From an uncultured Ilumatobacter sp. (GTDB lineage Bacteria > Actinomycetota > Acidimicrobiia > Acidimicrobiales > Ilumatobacteraceae): a DNA stretch of 7,270 bases. The notes beneath the pieces are model-generated. The model was not told the origin of the DNA. It made no database searches and was given only the letters and a program-made list of their open reading frames with translations. Location of the stretch: NCBI GenBank assembly GCA_937891565.1, contig CALAHA010000101.1, forward strand, positions 1 to 7,270. Reading direction: 5' to 3'. Each line of letters opens with the position of its first letter. The stretch's first letter is position 1. Below are positions 6,133 through 7,270 of the stretch, one piece after another. Made by a program: the position numbers and the translations under genes.

Positions 6133-6798
6133 ATGAAAGATGGTTTGCTCACTGCAGCTACTTGGTTCATTGACGCAGACAGTGCCGAAGTGGGCGGATT
6201 CGTCGATCGTGCTCTTGAGGGCGTTGCTGCAAGTGACCCCACCACCGTGGCTGTTGCACTGTTCCGGGCCGTCCGCGACGGCATCCGTTACGACCCCTAC
6301 AACATCAGCCGCTCAAACCTTGACTACCGCGCGAGCTCGATTGCAGTGACCTCGTCGAACTGGTGCGTACCCAAAGCGGTGTTACTCACCGCTGCTGCTC
6401 GGCGTTCTGGTATTCCTGCCCGGCTCGGCTTTGCTGACGTCCGCAATCACTTGACGACTGAGAAGCTCTCGGAGCGAATGGGCACCGACGTGTTTTACTG
6501 GCACGGGTACAGCGAACTGCTGCTTGGCGACCGGTGGTTCAAGATCAGCTCGGCATTCAACATGGAACTGTGTGACCGCTTTGGTGTGAAGGTGCTCGAC
6601 TTCGACGGAACAGACGATGCTCTGATGCATCCGTTCGATCAAACAGGCCGTAGACACATGGAATATGTGGCGGAGCGGGGGAGCTACAACGACCTCCCGC
6701 TCGACGAGATGCTTGCCGACTTCGACATCTTCTATCCGGGGTTGGCCACGCTGTCTGGCGATGACGAGCCCGACGCCGCGTTCGGGCCATCCCTCTGA
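6133..6798 (+). CDS. Transglutaminase-like (papain-fold) domain protein
   Basis: The product has 221 residues from ATG 6133. The transglutaminase-core signature is clear: RAVRDGIRYDPYNI (45-58) before the domain, then the catalytic Cys78 in NWCVPKAVLLTAAAR and His124 in YWHGYSEL. The third triad position falls at N143 in SSAFNMELC, where an Asp would be expected. The C-terminal block FDGTDDALMHPFD...RHMEYVAERG (157-183) is typical of a group of bacterial transglutaminase-like proteins of unknown role. Such proteins can be proteases, amidases or peptide cross-linkers; nothing here decides. There is no signal peptide or membrane segment. The frame is open to TTG 6076, but the domain starts at TAATWFIDAD, so ATG 6133 is preferred. 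There is no strong SD. A 3-codon ATG frame (6125-6136) ends in an ATGA overlap with this start. Confidence 0.85.
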   Translation: MKDGLLTAATWFIDADSAEVGGFVDRALEGVAASDPTTVAVALFRAVRDGIRYDPYNISRSNLDYRASSIAVTSSNWCVPKAVLLTAAARRSGIPARLGFADVRNHLTTEKLSERMGTDVFYWHGYSELLLGDRWFKISSAFNMELCDRFGVKVLDFDGTDDALMHPFDQTGRRHMEYVAERGSYNDLPLDEMLADFDIFYPGLATLSGDDEPDAAFGPSL

Positions 6799-6800
6799 TT

Positions 6801-6849
6801 TGGGACGCCGGCTTCGGCATCAGCCGACCTGATCGGGCTGGGACGCCGG
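6801..6849. repeat. Spaced direct repeat TGGGACGCCGG
   Basis: The 11-mer TGGGACGCCGG occurs at 6801-6811 and again at 6839-6849, with start points 38 bp apart, right after the transglutaminase stop. Both copies continue into a TTC-containing sequence (CTTC and TTC). A weak hairpin (CGGCT 6809-6813 with AGCCG 6822-6826) overlaps the first copy. There is no T-tract, so it is not an evident terminator. Confidence 0.55.
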
Positions 6850-6850
6850 T

Positions 6851-6979
6851 TCAGAAGATCGCTGAGATTGAGGGGATTACCGCGGCTGCGGCAAACCCGG
6901 CAGCAACCAAAGCGGCGCCGATTCGTTGACGGCGACGACGGCGATGGCGCGCGGCGTAGTCAATTTCTTCCTCGATCAC
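6851..6979 (-). CDS. Possible 42-residue single-pass membrane protein
   Basis: From GTG 6979 the frame gives a 42-residue peptide. It has an acidic start (IEEEIDYAA), a strongly basic patch RHRRRRRQR (11-19) and a hydrophobic stretch of about 23 residues (IGAALVAAGF then AAAAVIPSISAIF), ending in TGA at 6853-6851. The order of charged head, arginine cluster and hydrophobic tail looks like a tail-anchored inner-membrane microprotein. A TAGGCT -10-like box (6990-6995, minus) would start transcription only a few bases before the GTG, much like the two leaderless genes in the window. There is no SD and I recognise no family. The composition could also arise by chance in GC-rich DNA. Confidence 0.4.
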   Translation of the reverse strand: MIEEEIDYAARHRRRRRQRIGAALVAAGFAAAAVIPSISAIF

Positions 6980-6989
6980 AACAGTGGAA

Positions 6990-6995
6990 AGCCTA
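6990..6995 (-). promoter_or_regulatory. Possible -10 box TAGGCT for the small membrane ORF
   Basis: TAGGCT on the minus strand fits TANNNT and ends 10 nt before GTG 6979, so the 5' leader would be only a few bases. Support is weak because the motif is short and the ORF itself is uncertain. Confidence 0.25.
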
Positions 6996-7054
6996 GAGCC
7001 GGTCAGGCGAATAGGGCGATGTGATCGTCGCGATTGCCGAGAGGCGTTGGCTGG

Positions 7055-7126
7055 GTGAGCTGAGCTTGTCAGGCTCAGGGATCACGGTGGCGTGGCCGCC
7101 GGAGTGTCGGCAGCGGCCACAGCTCA
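7055..7126. other. Cluster of inverted repeats with mutually exclusive pairings
   Basis: Three perfect complementary pairs overlap. CTGAGC 7060-7065 pairs with GCTCAG 7073-7078 (7-nt loop) and can extend through GTGA 7055-7058 with TCAC 7082-7085. GTGGCCGC 7092-7099 pairs with GCGGCCAC 7113-7120 (13-nt loop). TGAGCTG 7056-7062 pairs with CAGCTCA 7120-7126, which would enclose the second hairpin and disrupt the first. Such alternatives are typical of structured or switching RNA but may also be palindromic protein sites. I recognise no known RNA family. Confidence 0.4.
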
Positions 7127-7147
7127 GGAGTGACATCGCGTGCGGCG

Positions 7148-7180
7148 TTTCGTGACCATTTCTTGACTATTTCGTGACCG
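7148..7180. repeat. Three tandem 11-bp repeats, possible OmpR/PhoB-type operator
   Basis: TTTCGTGACCA (7148-7158), TTTCTTGACTA (7159-7169) and TTTCGTGACCG (7170-7180) abut exactly, with consensus TTTCNTGACYN. On the other strand each unit reads NRGTCANGAAA. An 11-bp period puts one unit on the same face per helical turn, as in binding sites of OmpR/PhoB-family response regulators (for example Pho boxes). The array lies about 50 bp upstream of the possible -10 at 7230, where an activator would sit. The regulator is inferred from the geometry only. Confidence 0.6.
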
Positions 7181-7220
7181 CGGCCCCCAGAGAGTGGCTG
7201 TGAACAGGTATTTCGTTGTG

Positions 7221-7246
7221 GGGGTTTAGTAGAATTCAATAACCCC
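7221..7246. repeat. Inverted repeat GGGGTT...AACCCC over the possible promoter
   Basis: GGGGTT (7221-7226) and AACCCC (7241-7246) are perfect complements flanking 14 AT-rich bases. Those bases include the possible -10. This could be a repressor operator covering the transcription start, or a hairpin. No T-run follows, so it is not a standard terminator. Confidence 0.4.
7230..7235 (+). promoter_or_regulatory. Possible -10 box TAGAAT for a gene beyond the right edge
   Basis: TAGAAT matches the bacterial -10 consensus well and stands out in GC-rich DNA. Transcription would start near 7242, giving a short leader before ATG 7257 or before a start just past the window, where GGAGAG (7263-7268) could act as SD. 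No good -35 lies 17 bp upstream, consistent with an activator bound at the tandem repeats. Confidence 0.4.
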
Positions 7247-7270
7247 TGCTCAACGGATGTGCGGAGAGTG

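Larger units (their letters stand above)
6799..7270. other. Large right-hand non-coding region
   Basis: Apart from a possible very small membrane protein (6851-6979, minus) I see no gene in these 472 bp. The region holds a spaced direct repeat, two strong inverted repeats, three tandem 11-bp repeats and a promoter-like -10. At the edge, ATG 7257 (reading MCGE) or an SD-like GGAGAG (7263-7268) may mark the start of the next plus-strand gene. Too little of it is visible to name. Confidence 0.5.

Noticed and set aside
5775..6284. N-terminal extension of cysQ to a 420-residue protein
   Set aside because: The extra 170 residues are antisense to the GNAT relic and the transglutaminase start, and have no family match. 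CysQ proteins are about 250-270 residues.
7257..7270. Class II glutamine amidotransferase starting MCGE
   Set aside because: Only four residues are visible, and the usual start is MCGI or MCR. An SD-like GGAGAG within this stretch suggests the real start may lie beyond the window.
1..7270. CRISPR array, tRNA, rRNA, insertion sequence or phage genes
   Set aside because: I saw no spaced palindromic repeat array, tRNA or rRNA signature, transposase motif or phage gene on either strand.

Overview
The window is high-GC bacterial DNA with an actinobacterial character. The acyltransferase at the left edge has the GNAT-first domain order typical of actinobacterial Pat proteins. The CysQ-type phosphatase closely resembles the mycobacterial enzyme. 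Two genes have a TANNNT -10 box about 7 nt before the start codon, the usual layout of leaderless actinobacterial mRNAs. A marine or freshwater Acidimicrobiia-like lineage would fit, but that placement is an impression and was not tested.

Layout: (1) 1-1875, minus: a fusion of a GNAT acyltransferase with an NDP-forming acyl-CoA synthetase domain (Pat-like), cut by the left edge of the window. (2) 1942-2949, plus: a zinc-dependent histone-deacetylase-family (AcuC-like) lysine deacetylase. It diverges from gene 1 across about 66 bp. (3) 3068-3820, minus: an alpha/beta hydrolase with an aspartate nucleophile, convergent with gene 2. (4) 3886-5025, plus: a VOC-like module fused to two cupin domains, diverging from gene 3. 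(5) 5022-5774, minus: CysQ, a 3'(2'),5'-bisphosphate nucleotidase whose stop codon overlaps that of gene 4. (6) About 5790-6025, plus: the decayed C-terminal half of a GNAT acetyltransferase. (7) 6133-6798, plus: a transglutaminase-like protein. (8) 6851-6979, minus: a possible 42-residue single-pass membrane protein. (9) 7000-7270: non-coding DNA with strong inverted repeats, three tandem 11-bp repeats and a possible promoter for a gene beyond the right edge.

The most coherent unit is the divergent acyltransferase/deacetylase pair. Pat-like enzymes acylate a lysine in AMP-forming acyl-CoA synthetases, and AcuC-type deacetylases reverse this. Here the two opposing activities share one intergenic control region, which suggests a reversible lysine-acylation switch. 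The acyl-CoA synthetase domain of the Pat protein lacks the phospho-histidine loop, so it is more likely a ligand sensor than an enzyme. The remaining genes look like independent housekeeping or accessory metabolism, each in its own transcription unit; no longer operon is visible. The second most interesting area is the right-hand intergenic region. Its 11-bp direct repeats resemble the binding site of an OmpR/PhoB-family response regulator.
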